DNA of 64,000 nt from CALREJ01 sp964533375. GTDB taxonomy: Bacteria > Patescibacteriota > Gracilibacteria > Peribacterales > Peribacteraceae. Position numbers and translations under genes: made by a program. Of the stretch, positions 9,269-18,278 are shown piece after piece. The notes beneath the pieces are model-generated. The model was given only the letters and a program-made list of their open reading frames with translations, made no database searches and was not told the origin of the DNA. The stretch lies in contig CAZHLW010000001.1 in the NCBI GenBank assembly GCA_964533375.1, forward strand, positions 434,001 through 498,000. The letters run 5' to 3'. Within the stretch, counting starts at the first letter, position 1, and each line of letters begins with the position of its first letter.

Positions 9269-11551
9269 ATGCGCCTCGTACAGGTGGCTAAAACATTGGG
9301 TATGACCGGACAGCAGCTTCGCAAGGAGCTTCTGACTGTAGAGTTTGGTATCAAACCGACGGACCGTGAAGTGCCGGACAATCTGGCGATCGGTATTATC
9401 CGCTACATTGCACGGAAGCATAATATTCCGGTCGATTTCGATGCCCTCACCAGTCTGTCCGAGGACGGCGGGGAAAAAGACGATGACACGGAGACGGACG
9501 GCGATGCAGTGGAGGAAGGAGAAACGGCAACAGCGGAAAAAGCCGAAACAAAACCCGCATCCATCAAGATCGCATCACCGCTGAACGTTGTTCCCCAGAA
9601 GAAACCCGACAACATTCACGTGCTCCGCAAACTGACCCTCGACGATGTGCCGAAAGAGGCTATCCAGAAACAGGCTGCGGAACTGGCAGTCAGCAAGGAA
9701 GAGAAAGATGAGCGCGAGCGCGAAGAGCGCGAAGCGGCCGCTCTTGCACGCCGCAGGAACTCGGCCGAAAACCAGCAGCAGATCAAAAAAAAGACGGGCC
9801 CCGTTGCCCTGCCTGCGCAGATTACTGTGAAGGAATTCGCAGAAAAAGCCGGTGTGCAGGTACCGGCGGTCATTAGCGCGCTGATGAAAAACGGCGTGCT
9901 TGCGACCATCACCCAGTCCATCGACTACGACACGGCGGCCATTGTGGCATCCGAACTGGGGGTCACGGTCGAACGGGAGGAGAGCTCGGCGAAAGTGGAA
10001 GACCTCATCAGCAAAGATCTTCGCGAGCTTATTAAAGACGAGCCAGAAAACCTGGTCGCCCGCCCGCCGATTGTGGTGGTGATGGGACACGTCGACCATG
10101 GAAAGACCTCCATTCTCGATGCCATCCGCAAAACCGACGTTGTATCCGGTGAATCCGGCGGTATCACGCAGCACATCGGTGCGTACCAGGTGACGCATGA
10201 TGGCAAGCAGATCACGTTCCTGGATACGCCGGGACATCAGGCTTTTACCGCTATGCGCGCCAGAGGATCGCAGGTAACGGACATTGCCATCCTTGTGGTC
10301 TCTGCGGAGGAAGGCGTGAAGGAAACGACGGTCGAAGCTATCAACCATGCAAAAGAAGCAGGCGTGCCCATCATCGTCGCCATCAACAAAATGGACCGGC
10401 CGAATGCCGATCCTGAACGTGTGAAAGGGGAGCTCGCTGCACAGGGTCTGCAGCCGGAAGAATGGGGCGGCACCGTGCCGTTTGTGCCGTGTTCTGCAGT
10501 CACAAAAATGGGGATCGACTCGCTGCTTGATACGGTTGTGCTTGTGGCTGAAATTGCCGAACTGAAAGCCAACCCGAAGCGCTCTGCCATTGGAACCATC
10601 ATCGAAAGCAACCTCGATACATCCCTTGGTCCCTTGGCAACGGTGATTGTGAATACCGGTACGCTCCGCGTGGGTGATGCTTTTGTATGCGGGCGGACAT
10701 CCGGCAAAGTCCGCACCATGACCGACGCTTCGGGTAAGAATCTGGAGAGTGTGCTGCCATCCGGTCCTGTGCGTTTGTCCGGCTTCACCGATCTTCCCGC
10801 TGTCGGTGATATCCTGCAGGCGGTGTCTTCCGAGCGCGAAGCCAGGGATCTTCTGAAAAAACTCCTCGAACAATCCGGAAACCAGCAGAAGAAGTCTGTC
10901 GGCGACCTGGTCAGCCTCCTGCATGAAGGCAAACTCCAGCAGCTCAAGATTGTCCTGAAGGCCGATGCCCAGGGATCACTGGAAGCGCTTGAAGCGGCAC
11001 TCGGGAAGCAGGGGACGGAGAAGGTCGCAGTGAAAGTCATTCACGGTGCCATCGGTGCGGTTTCTGAAAATGACGTGATGATGGCCAGCGCCAGCCAGGC
11101 GTTGCTGCTCTCTTTCCGTGCAGCCGTTCCTGCAGCCGTCCAGCGGACCGCTGAGCGCGAAGGTGTCAAAATCAAGCAGTACGATGTCATCTACAGCCTG
11201 CTCGACGATGTATCCGGACTCCTGGAGGGTCTGCTCGTTCCCGAAGAACAGGAGAAAATTCTCGGCCATCTGGAGGTGAAGGGCGTGTTCCTCACGCAGA
11301 AATCCGAGCAGATCATCGGTGGACGTGTGACAGACGGTGTGGTGAAGCGTGTGACATTCCGGCTGCTGCGCGGCGACGAGAGGGAAGTGGTCGGTACCGG
11401 ACGCATCCTGTCGCTCAAGCGTGTGGATACGGACATCAAGGAAGCCAAAGCCGACAGCGAATGCGGCATGCGCGTGGATACATCGGTGCCCGTCGAAACC
11501 GGCGATATCCTGGAAGTCTTCAATCGTGAGTTCAGGAAGAAGGAGGATTAA
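9269..11551 (+). CDS. infB: translation initiation factor IF-2
   Basis: A 760-residue IF-2, the GTPase that places initiator tRNA on the ribosome. An N-terminal IF2_N-like helix bundle (1-30) precedes a long acidic/charged linker. A second IF2_N domain lies near 186-232. The G domain carries GHVDHGKTS (about 273-281), DTPGHQAF (about 321), NKMD (about 372-375) and CSAVTKMG. Domains II to IV follow, including the fMet-tRNA-binding C-terminus. Length is average for bacteria with a shortened N-terminus. The usual nusA-infB-rbfA neighbours are absent. Confidence 0.97.
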   Translation: MRLVQVAKTLGMTGQQLRKELLTVEFGIKPTDREVPDNLAIGIIRYIARKHNIPVDFDALTSLSEDGGEKDDDTETDGDAVEEGETATAEKAETKPASIKIASPLNVVPQKKPDNIHVLRKLTLDDVPKEAIQKQAAELAVSKEEKDEREREEREAAALARRRNSAENQQQIKKKTGPVALPAQITVKEFAEKAGVQVPAVISALMKNGVLATITQSIDYDTAAIVASELGVTVEREESSAKVEDLISKDLRELIKDEPENLVARPPIVVVMGHVDHGKTSILDAIRKTDVVSGESGGITQHIGAYQVTHDGKQITFLDTPGHQAFTAMRARGSQVTDIAILVVSAEEGVKETTVEAINHAKEAGVPIIVAINKMDRPNADPERVKGELAAQGLQPEEWGGTVPFVPCSAVTKMGIDSLLDTVVLVAEIAELKANPKRSAIGTIIESNLDTSLGPLATVIVNTGTLRVGDAFVCGRTSGKVRTMTDASGKNLESVLPSGPVRLSGFTDLPAVGDILQAVSSEREARDLLKKLLEQSGNQQKKSVGDLVSLLHEGKLQQLKIVLKADAQGSLEALEAALGKQGTEKVAVKVIHGAIGAVSENDVMMASASQALLLSFRAAVPAAVQRTAEREGVKIKQYDVIYSLLDDVSGLLEGLLVPEEQEKILGHLEVKGVFLTQKSEQIIGGRVTDGVVKRVTFRLLRGDEREVVGTGRILSLKRVDTDIKEAKADSECGMRVDTSVPVETGDILEVFNREFRKKED

Positions 11552-11555
11552 CGCG

Positions 11556-12803
11556 TTATGCGGGTAGAATCTCTTCCGGTCCCAAGTGGGCTTTTATCGT
11601 GGCTTCTTCGTTTTTTGCTTTCTGGTAGAACTTACCCATACCCAGTGTCAGGAAGTCGACTGCGACACCGAAGGCATCCGGATCAGTAATCCTGCGTATA
11701 GTCCCGATTGCTGCTACAGCCATGGGATCATTCCAAAAGGCATTCATCGTGTCGCGTTCCTGCGGCGTGGCCTTTGCCGGCAGAACTGTTTTTACCAGGA
11801 ATTCCTTCTCTTCCGGCGTGGCGATACCTGCTGCGCACTTATCCACACTGTCGGCTATTTTGGGGCTGGAATCATGCATCACCATGGCGACATTGTGTCC
11901 GATCGGCCCCTGCATGCCGTATTTTTTTGCACTTACTTTAAACTCCGATGTATTGACGGATTTTTTCAGTTCATCGAGCGCACGCTGTTTCACACCGCCG
12001 ATGATCGACTGTGCAAAGCCGGGATTTGCAACAAACAACGTCAGTCCCGCAAAGCCGAGAGCGGGAATCAATTCACTGCCGTTGGATTTTTTTCCGTTGG
12101 TGAACATGTGAACGGCTCCAATCGTTCCTGCAGCAACGGTTGCCGCGCCGAAAGCCAAGCCGAATGTCATTCTTGCCATTTGATTGATGGCCCGGTCTGT
12201 AAAATTATTCTTCAGTTTCCTTGTGATCATTTCCTTTGCCTGGCGCCCTGCGTCATTGGCTGCGTATTGTTCCAGGCTTCCCTGCAACTGCAGCAGGATA
12301 TTCTTCTGTTCCGCGGTAATGCCGGGAATCTCCGCCGCCTGCTTCAAAAAGTCGATGTCCTGATAGATCTCGCGGGTAATGTGGAATTCCGGGAGGGTCA
12401 TCTTGTTCCATCCTTCAACAAGCAGCGAATGCTTTGCAAGGTACGGATGGGACGTCAGTGCTTTCTCTTCCGATTTCAGAGCGGTAAGACCCAGTTTCTT
12501 GCGAATGGCTTTCAGCTGGCCTTTCATCACTTTCTGCTTCTCAAACGCAGTGTCCATCCGGGCATCCCAATCTGTTGCATCCAGCGTGGCAGAGAGCTGG
12601 TCCGCCACTGTCTGCATGTGTTTTGGAAAAAAGCTTGCCCGCTTGTTCAGCACTTCCTGTGCATACTTCGGATCATTCACTTTTGTCGCCATATCGACGG
12701 CGATTTTTTCCGCCGTATCGTTTGCGAATGTGTTCAGAGCCGATGACGGCGACTCAGCGGATTCATTGTTGGAAGGCGCCTGTTCTGAGGGGATTTCCGT
12801 CAC
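11556..12803 (-). CDS. unrecognised protein with two membrane helices
   Basis: A 415-residue protein. About 200 residues of charged, helical sequence come first, then two hydrophobic helices (about 208-232 and 243-262), then a helical C-terminal part. There is no signal peptide and no recognised domain. It begins three bases after the stop of the polytopic membrane protein gene at 12807-14597, so the two are co-transcribed and likely act together. It is convergent with infB. Confidence 0.75.
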   Translation of the reverse strand: MTEIPSEQAPSNNESAESPSSALNTFANDTAEKIAVDMATKVNDPKYAQEVLNKRASFFPKHMQTVADQLSATLDATDWDARMDTAFEKQKVMKGQLKAIRKKLGLTALKSEEKALTSHPYLAKHSLLVEGWNKMTLPEFHITREIYQDIDFLKQAAEIPGITAEQKNILLQLQGSLEQYAANDAGRQAKEMITRKLKNNFTDRAINQMARMTFGLAFGAATVAAGTIGAVHMFTNGKKSNGSELIPALGFAGLTLFVANPGFAQSIIGGVKQRALDELKKSVNTSEFKVSAKKYGMQGPIGHNVAMVMHDSSPKIADSVDKCAAGIATPEEKEFLVKTVLPAKATPQERDTMNAFWNDPMAVAAIGTIRRITDPDAFGVAVDFLTLGMGKFYQKAKNEEATIKAHLGPEEILPA

Positions 12804-12806
12804 GGC

Positions 12807-14597
12807 TTACTGGGGGATTGTTTTGAAACTGTTGACCAGCACATCGAAGTCGCGGCCGGCTTTGCCGGTATTCACATTCTGTTTCTTCATTTCCTTCACG
12901 AAGTCGTCCAATTCCTGACCGTGGTTGCCGGAGAGGTCGACGTTGTGCTTGTTCCTGAATGCATCGACAAGCACCTGCTGCTGTGCCGGCGTATTGCCTA
13001 CCTGCTTTCCGTTGCGCAAATCCCGTTCCAGAGTCACAAGGTCATTATGCAATGTTGTTAACTGGTCGTCGGGACCCTTCGCAAATTTCTCGGCTGTCGC
13101 CGCATGCTTGTTTCCGCCCTTTCCTTTGAGGCTTTCTTCGACGAATTTTGTGTACCCAAAGATACCTTCATCTCCGCTCATTTTTGCGTTGATGGTGCGC
13201 GGGTTCGCCAGGTTCAGTGCGGCGAGCGGCGTCATGTTCAAGCCGGGCAGGGGAACAGACAGGGGAGCCTTGAGGGCGACTTTGCCCCATGCCTCGCCGT
13301 AGCCCTTGATGCTGGAAGCAGCCTTGTCGTAGAAGCCGCCTGCCTTCTGGAAGACCGTGAAGGTTCCCACCCACAGGACGGCGAGGGTCATGGCCCACCA
13401 CAGAAGTTGCCAGTAGTTGCTGATGCCATCAATCAGACGAATCTGAATAGAGGCGATCGGGCCGGCGGTTAGCTGTGCTCCTGCATTAACCAGAATGAAT
13501 CCGACAGAGAGCGGGATTGCCACCATGGCAGGCAGGAACGCCGCTTTCAAAAATTCGTCCCAGATTTTCTTTGTCATTCCCGCGTATTCGTTTCCTTCAA
13601 TCACCCAGCTTAAAAAGACAAACGGCATAAAAGCCATCGTCAGCCAGAGAATGGGAATGCGGATCAGGAATGCAATGAACATTGCAGCCAGCGGAAACAG
13701 GAGCGCAATGTGAATGACCACAATAATGCCCAGTACCAGCAGATACCGTGCCATCTGGCCGACATCATCATCGTTCACCGGAGCCGGCACGTTCGCGAGT
13801 GTGCTTAAGTGTGCATGGTTCATGATGAGACCGTTTAAAATAGCGGAATGTCCTGCAATGGTCCGCGGATTCCACGGTTCCGTCTTCACACACAGAATGG
13901 TCCCCTGACACTGCCATCCGGCCCCTTTCAGGTTTGTCGCCACATCTCTATCCACAAACATCGTGGCGTTCACCACCACGCGGCACGGACAGGTGTAGAC
14001 CGGATCGACGCCCGCTGCTGCCGGGCTGTAGAGGGTGCAGGCAGCATCTTCGAGTTTGCTTGTTTTATAACTGCAGGCATTTGCACCGCTTTCTTCAAAC
14101 AACATGGACGGAATACCGTAAATAGTCGATGTCGCGACGTTTGCCACGTCGAAAATCACCCGAGGGAAGAACCAGGAGAAATTCACCAGAATAACGGCCA
14201 TCAGGAATTTCTTGGCATGGGAGGAGACGAAATCTTTGTTGGCCGTCACAATCGTGTAGACCGCCGTTCCGATCAGTATCAGAGCGAAGGCGATGTTCAT
14301 CAGGTCCCGCGAAAGTCGCCAGATCCTGTTGAGCATTTCCATGAAGCTGCCGCTATCGAGATCGAAGATGAATTGCGGATCCAGTACGAAGTTCAGGAAA
14401 ATGAACAGTATCCAGATCAGAATATTAATAAAGCCGATTATTTTTGAGACAAACATTGAAATAGTTGCCTCCAATCCCGTCGGCATTGTCGCATTACCGC
14501 CTGCCACCTGTGCCAGACCTGTCTCCGGCAGGAGCCAGAGCATGAAAACAATCAGCAGGAGAGCGGAGAACCGGTATCTGTGTGTATGTGAAGACAT
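12807..14597 (-). CDS. polytopic membrane protein with VirB6/TrbL-like topology
   Basis: A 596-residue protein. The N-terminus looks like a signal peptide (RFSALLLIVFMLWLLP, possible cleavage after GLA). Six or seven further membrane helices follow, two of them flanking a Cys-containing loop (about 170-250) that may be extracytoplasmic. A hydrophilic helical tail of about 170 residues ends the protein. The arrangement recalls VirB6/TrbL inner-membrane channel proteins of type IV secretion systems. That resemblance is topological only, and no VirB4 or VirB11 is present in the window. ATG 14597 was chosen because the promoter at 14605-14633 lies inside any longer frame. Confidence 0.75.
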   Translation of the reverse strand: MSSHTHRYRFSALLLIVFMLWLLPETGLAQVAGGNATMPTGLEATISMFVSKIIGFINILIWILFIFLNFVLDPQFIFDLDSGSFMEMLNRIWRLSRDLMNIAFALILIGTAVYTIVTANKDFVSSHAKKFLMAVILVNFSWFFPRVIFDVANVATSTIYGIPSMLFEESGANACSYKTSKLEDAACTLYSPAAAGVDPVYTCPCRVVVNATMFVDRDVATNLKGAGWQCQGTILCVKTEPWNPRTIAGHSAILNGLIMNHAHLSTLANVPAPVNDDDVGQMARYLLVLGIIVVIHIALLFPLAAMFIAFLIRIPILWLTMAFMPFVFLSWVIEGNEYAGMTKKIWDEFLKAAFLPAMVAIPLSVGFILVNAGAQLTAGPIASIQIRLIDGISNYWQLLWWAMTLAVLWVGTFTVFQKAGGFYDKAASSIKGYGEAWGKVALKAPLSVPLPGLNMTPLAALNLANPRTINAKMSGDEGIFGYTKFVEESLKGKGGNKHAATAEKFAKGPDDQLTTLHNDLVTLERDLRNGKQVGNTPAQQQVLVDAFRNKHNVDLSGNHGQELDDFVKEMKKQNVNTGKAGRDFDVLVNSFKTIPQ

Positions 14598-14604
14598 TCC
14601 TATT

Positions 14605-14633
14605 ATTGTAGCATTTTTTGATATTTTTCTCAA
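14605..14633 (-). promoter_or_regulatory. promoter of the 12807-14597 gene
   Basis: On the minus strand: TTGAGA, a 17-base spacer, and TACAAT preceded by TGC (extended -10). The ATG comes seven bases after the -10 box, so a leaderless transcript is predicted. Close to consensus. Confidence 0.7.
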
Positions 14634-14838
14634 TGCTATGACTTAGCATTTTCCGGAGAAAGCAAGGAGGGATCTAGCCTCTTTTTTTGAAGGGTTTTTG
14701 GGACATTTGTATACTTTTCCATGATTGTGGAAATGTAGCCAGACCATGAAACAACGTATTATGCGAGTATAAATTGTGTTCAATGATTATTTTGATAAAT
14801 GCATCAATTCATATTTTTTGCTTTATTAAAGCCGTTTA

Positions 14839-14848
14839 AATTGTATAC
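14839..14848. promoter_or_regulatory. palindrome upstream of HTH gene
   Basis: TTGTATACAA is a perfect 10-bp palindrome about 70 bases before the HTH gene at 14917. The half TTGTATAC recurs near 14707-14714. Together they could be operator sites for that regulator in an otherwise empty AT-rich 280-base intergenic stretch. This is inference. Confidence 0.3.
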
Positions 14849-14878
14849 AAATACTGTACAGAGTAGTGAGTACTTTTC

Positions 14879-14908
14879 TTGCACTATGTCTGTAATCCTG
14901 AATACTGT
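14879..14908 (+). promoter_or_regulatory. promoter of the HTH gene
   Basis: TTGCAC at 14879-14884, an 18-base spacer and TACTGT at 14903-14908, eight bases before ATG 14917. Short-leader type. Confidence 0.45.
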
Positions 14909-14916
14909 TTGTGAAC

Positions 14917-15504
14917 ATGTCTTCCGCCTCCGTACTCAAGGCTCTTTTTAGCTCGCAAACGCGGGTCAAATTATTGTCGACTTTTTTATTGCATCCGGAA
15001 GAGGAGTACTTCATCCGTGAACTGACGCGTCTTTTGAATGAGCAGATTAACTCCATTCGCCGCGAGCTTGAAAACCTCCGCCGCGTAGGCCTTGTGAAAG
15101 CCAGACATAAGAATAGAAAGAAATACTATCGCATCGATACAGAATTCGTGCTCTATAACGACCTGCGCAGCCTCTTTAGCAAGGCTGTCCAGGGAGAGAG
15201 TCCGTTTGTCAGCAGCCTAAAGACGCTGCCGAATGTGAAACTGGTCCTTTTGGCTGGCAATCTCTGCGGGACTGAAAGCAAAGTCGACCTGCTCCTGGTG
15301 GGTGATGTCAAAAAAGAACTGCTGGAAGCACTCCTGGCCCAGGATCCGCAGATGAAGTACGTGAAGTATTCCATCTTCTCTGAGGCAGATTTCCTCTATC
15401 GCCTCAGCCTGAAAGACCGGTTTGTTCTGGAAATCCTGAATGATCCGCGCCATTTGATTGTGCTCAATACCCTGCAGAAGCAGATTGAAGAGGCTCAGGC
15501 GTAG
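14917..15504 (+). CDS. winged-helix DNA-binding protein with nucleotidyltransferase-like C-terminus
   Basis: A 195-residue protein. Residues 1-75 form an ArsR-like winged helix (VKLLSTFLLHPEEEYFIREL and the recognition part INSIRRELENLRRVGLVKAR). The C-terminal half has a VLLAGN...DLLLVGD pattern. It recalls the minimal nucleotidyltransferase fold, in which GS precedes a D-x-D pair, but the catalytic Gly-Ser and the first Asp are degenerate. It is probably a DNA-binding regulator with an inactive sensor-like domain. Two TTGTATAC sites upstream could be its own operators. Confidence 0.7.
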   Translation: MSSASVLKALFSSQTRVKLLSTFLLHPEEEYFIRELTRLLNEQINSIRRELENLRRVGLVKARHKNRKKYYRIDTEFVLYNDLRSLFSKAVQGESPFVSSLKTLPNVKLVLLAGNLCGTESKVDLLLVGDVKKELLEALLAQDPQMKYVKYSIFSEADFLYRLSLKDRFVLEILNDPRHLIVLNTLQKQIEEAQA

Positions 15505-15576
15505 GAAAAGCTCTCAAAAGCTCAAAAATAGCTCTTTACAGGGTGCACGTCCCTCTGTAGGCTACCGCTACCTTTT

Positions 15577-16119
15577 ATGACCTCACACCTGATCCAGGCA
15601 CAGGCAAAGCCTTTCGTTCGCGCCGTTCCGCAGATTCTGCCGGGATACACGGTTCGTGTTCATGAAAAAATCCAGGAAGGAAGCAAGGAGCGTGTCCAGA
15701 TTTTTGAAGGTCTCGTTATCAATGTCCACAAGGGCCATGTTCCGACCGATGCATCCTTTACCGTTCGCAAGATCGTGTCCGGCATCGGGGTGGAAAAGGT
15801 GTTCCCGCTGCATTCTCCGGTTATTGAAAAGATTGAAGTGAAGAAAGTCGCCAAGACCCGCCGTGCCAAGCTGTTCTTCATGCGCGGACGTACCGGTAAA
15901 GCCGCCCGCATGCTGGAGCGCTTCACCACGGAAGGGGAATTTGCCGTTGCGGAACTTGCTGTTCCCGAGGAAATAGAGGTTGCGTCTCCGGACGTCATGG
16001 AAGAAGTCATGGAACCGGCTACTGAGGCAGTTGAAACACCTGTTGAAGCAGCTTCCCCCTCCGCTGAAGCTACGGCGGACAAGCCTGAAGCAAAGACCGA
16101 CGAGCAGCCTGCTGCCTAA
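15577..16119 (+). CDS. rplS: 50S ribosomal protein L19 (bL19)
   Basis: bL19, located at the 30S-50S interface. Residues 1-115 cover the family core, including GYTVRVHEKIQEGSKERVQ and the C-terminal RRAKLFFMRGRTGKAAR. An acidic Ala/Glu/Pro tail of about 60 residues follows and is not part of usual bL19 (about 115 residues). A TTTACA, 17 bases, TAGGCT promoter lies 16 bases upstream of the start. The leader holds an imperfect ACAGGG...CCCTCTGT inverted repeat that might serve autoregulation. The usual trmD neighbour is missing. Confidence 0.95.
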   Translation: MTSHLIQAQAKPFVRAVPQILPGYTVRVHEKIQEGSKERVQIFEGLVINVHKGHVPTDASFTVRKIVSGIGVEKVFPLHSPVIEKIEVKKVAKTRRAKLFFMRGRTGKAARMLERFTTEGEFAVAELAVPEEIEVASPDVMEEVMEPATEAVETPVEAASPSAEATADKPEAKTDEQPAA

Positions 16120-16163
16120 AAAACCAGCAGGAGATTCTTTCCTTCCGCTACACTGTATTCATC

Positions 16164-17126
16164 ATGCAATGTGTACTTGTCGGAAACTACGGCGTGAAAA
16201 ATCTGGGGGACGAAGCATTGAAGGACTATTTCCTGCACGCTTTTCCGGATATCGACTGGATCGTTCTTTCGGCAGAGCCAGCTGCAAATGAATTGCCGCG
16301 TCTGCCGCTTGGGATCCGCTCTTTTTTCCAAACCCGCTGGTGGCGGACAGTCGCTGCAATACGAAGTGCGGATGCCGTGATTTTTGGCGGGGGATCGCTT
16401 TTTACGGATGTTGAATCCGTGTTTGCGTGTGTGTTGTGGTGGCTGCATGCGGCAGTTGCCCGTTTTTTTGGGACACCGGTGTATCTGGCTTTTCAGGGAA
16501 TGGGTCCCTACAAAACAACAACAGGGGAGAGACTTGCACGCTGGACGGCACGACATGCGGCATTTTTGTCTGTCCGGGATGAGGAGTCAGGTCGCCGTGC
16601 CCAATCCTGGAATTTGAGTATAAAAATTGTTCAAACATTTGATCCCGTATTTTCCTCTATGGTCAGCAAAAAAATAGACATGCATCCAAAAAATGTGCTC
16701 ACTATTATTCCACGTCATAACACGACGGAATCCTTCCAAAAAAATATCAAAACAGCTCTCGCATTGCATCCTACAACAGAGGGGATTCATATTCTCCTGA
16801 TGCAGCCGGATTTGCCTGCTGAGAAGGGGATCGCTTCCTCACTTCAACAGGGACTACTGCCCCGCCCGTCGACTGTCATACCGGTCTGGACAATAGAGCT
16901 CTTGATGCAGGAACTGGCGTGTTCTTCTTTTGTTGTCACACAGCGGTTTCATGGTGCTCTCGCTGCGCTTGCAGCCGGCATTCCCCAGGAAGTCGTTCCA
17001 CAGCGCGAGGGGGACAAGTTGTCGGAACTGCAACGTGTTCTGCAAAAACCGGACGCAGTCCCGTCCCTTCAGGCACTCATCGCGGAAGGGGAATCCGCCC
17101 TGAGCCATGCATTGGGCCTCTATTGA
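16164..17126 (+). CDS. csaB: polysaccharide pyruvyl transferase (CsaB-like)
   Basis: A 320-residue polysaccharide pyruvyl transferase family protein. CsaB enzymes add pyruvate ketals to cell-wall polysaccharide, creating the ligand for SLH domains. Visible motifs are NYGVKNLGDEA (residues 8-18), FGGGSLFTD (about 73-81) and TQRFHGALAALAAGIP (about 258-273), which include the conserved Asp, Glu and His positions. No signal peptide is present, consistent with a cytoplasmic enzyme. A TACACT box lies nine bases before the ATG. The SLH protein at 29306-30739 is a plausible beneficiary. Confidence 0.85.
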   Translation: MQCVLVGNYGVKNLGDEALKDYFLHAFPDIDWIVLSAEPAANELPRLPLGIRSFFQTRWWRTVAAIRSADAVIFGGGSLFTDVESVFACVLWWLHAAVARFFGTPVYLAFQGMGPYKTTTGERLARWTARHAAFLSVRDEESGRRAQSWNLSIKIVQTFDPVFSSMVSKKIDMHPKNVLTIIPRHNTTESFQKNIKTALALHPTTEGIHILLMQPDLPAEKGIASSLQQGLLPRPSTVIPVWTIELLMQELACSSFVVTQRFHGALAALAAGIPQEVVPQREGDKLSELQRVLQKPDAVPSLQALIAEGESALSHALGLY

Positions 17127-17151
17127 GATTTTGCTGAAATACTGCTATAAT
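17123..17151 (+). promoter_or_regulatory. promoter of the 17160-24161 operon
   Basis: TTGAGA at 17123-17128, a 17-base spacer and TATAAT at 17146-17151 with an upstream TGC. ATG 17160 begins eight bases later, so a leaderless first gene is predicted. It is one of the strongest promoters in the window and overlaps the end of csaB. Confidence 0.75.
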
Positions 17152-17159
17152 TTGGCTAT

Positions 17160-17567
17160 ATGAACACAATCATCCATCTTACCTCCCCTGAAGCAGCAGT
17201 CTTTTCTGCCTTGCCTGACACTCTTCGTGAAGGGTGGACAATCGAAGAAGAGATACTCTCGACATATGAAACACTTGCTGAGCTGCAAATCCGATATTCT
17301 CTTGCAGATTTTACCTTTCATCCTGAAATGCAAAAACTTGCGGAACGAATTGTGAATGGCGAGTCGCCGGACACGATGTCTCTGGAGGGGCTGTCTCCGG
17401 ATGTGCAGTCTGAGATTTTCTTCGTGCTCGGTGCACGCGGGACCGATGTAATGATCCATTCTCTTCTGCCCGAAATATCTACCGACGAGGACGTGGAACT
17501 TCTTGCAGTCCTCAGCACCATCCGTCACAAACATCTTGAGCTTAATTCTTCTGTTTCCCAGAATTAA
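17160..17567 (+). CDS. unrecognised 135-residue protein, first gene of operon
   Basis: A small acidic soluble protein without signal peptide, membrane helix or recognised domain. It is predicted to be mainly helical. Its stop lies two bases before the ATG of the next gene, so it belongs to the four-gene unit ending at 24161. The strong promoter directly before it suggests good expression. Confidence 0.75.
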   Translation: MNTIIHLTSPEAAVFSALPDTLREGWTIEEEILSTYETLAELQIRYSLADFTFHPEMQKLAERIVNGESPDTMSLEGLSPDVQSEIFFVLGARGTDVMIHSLLPEISTDEDVELLAVLSTIRHKHLELNSSVSQN

Positions 17568-17569
17568 TT

Positions 17570-18268
17570 ATGGCACCTTTTGAATCAGGTATCGAAAATT
17601 TTCACTCTAACGCACAGACCATCGAACGGCCGCTCACGCTGCCGCCAAAGGAACTGCTGACGCTTCACAGAAGCCTGCAGGAGCGTTTGAATGATGATTA
17701 TCTGCAAGAGGCGGAAAATGCAGTGAATGGCAGAGCAAATCTGATGCCGTCCATTGAAGACATGTTGCGTCAGAGGCGTCCGGATCTGGTCGGTCAGGCC
17801 GAAGGGGTGTATCTGGATTTGAAATCCGTCGGCAGACAGATGGAGATCAAAAAGAAGTGGAACACCTGGGAATACGTCAAGAGTGTCCCGGGCCGGATGT
17901 GGAAAACGGCGAAGAAGCATCCGTGGATTACCGCTGCAATCATTCTGGGGCTCGGCGGTGTTGCATTGTATGCAAGCGGTTACGGAGCTCCGCTCTACAG
18001 CCAGTTTAAAAATACGGTGATGAATTGGTTTATGGGAGACAAGCTTGCTTTGGCGAAAGATGCAGCAGGTGCTGTGGCAGAGAAAGCCGGTGAGCTGGGA
18101 GACAAAGCGGTCGAAGGCGCGAAAGCTCTGAAAGATGCCTTCCCCGGCGGCGGCAGTGTACCCGATGTTCCGGTCACACCCGATTATTCCGGCGTTCTCG
18201 ATCAGGTAAACAAGGCTGCCAATGCGGCTGCGGAAGCGGTCCCGGATGCCTTGCCGGATATGCCTTAA
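17570..18268 (+). CDS. unrecognised single-pass membrane protein
   Basis: A 232-residue protein with a charged cytoplasmic N-terminal half. One membrane helix lies near residues 121-141 (WITAAIILGLGGVALYASGY). An Ala/Lys/Glu-rich helical stretch follows (160-190), then a Pro/Val/Asp-rich tail. There is no signal peptide. Second gene of the operon, two bases after the first and ten before the third. No Shine-Dalgarno site precedes it. Confidence 0.75.
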   Translation: MAPFESGIENFHSNAQTIERPLTLPPKELLTLHRSLQERLNDDYLQEAENAVNGRANLMPSIEDMLRQRRPDLVGQAEGVYLDLKSVGRQMEIKKKWNTWEYVKSVPGRMWKTAKKHPWITAAIILGLGGVALYASGYGAPLYSQFKNTVMNWFMGDKLALAKDAAGAVAEKAGELGDKAVEGAKALKDAFPGGGSVPDVPVTPDYSGVLDQVNKAANAAAEAVPDALPDMP

Positions 18269-18278
18269 CCCCCTTTTT

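Noticed and set aside
9575..10924. 449-residue minus-strand open frame within infB
   Set aside because: Lies antisense to the conserved IF-2 G domain and later domains; His- and Arg-rich shadow without recognisable features.
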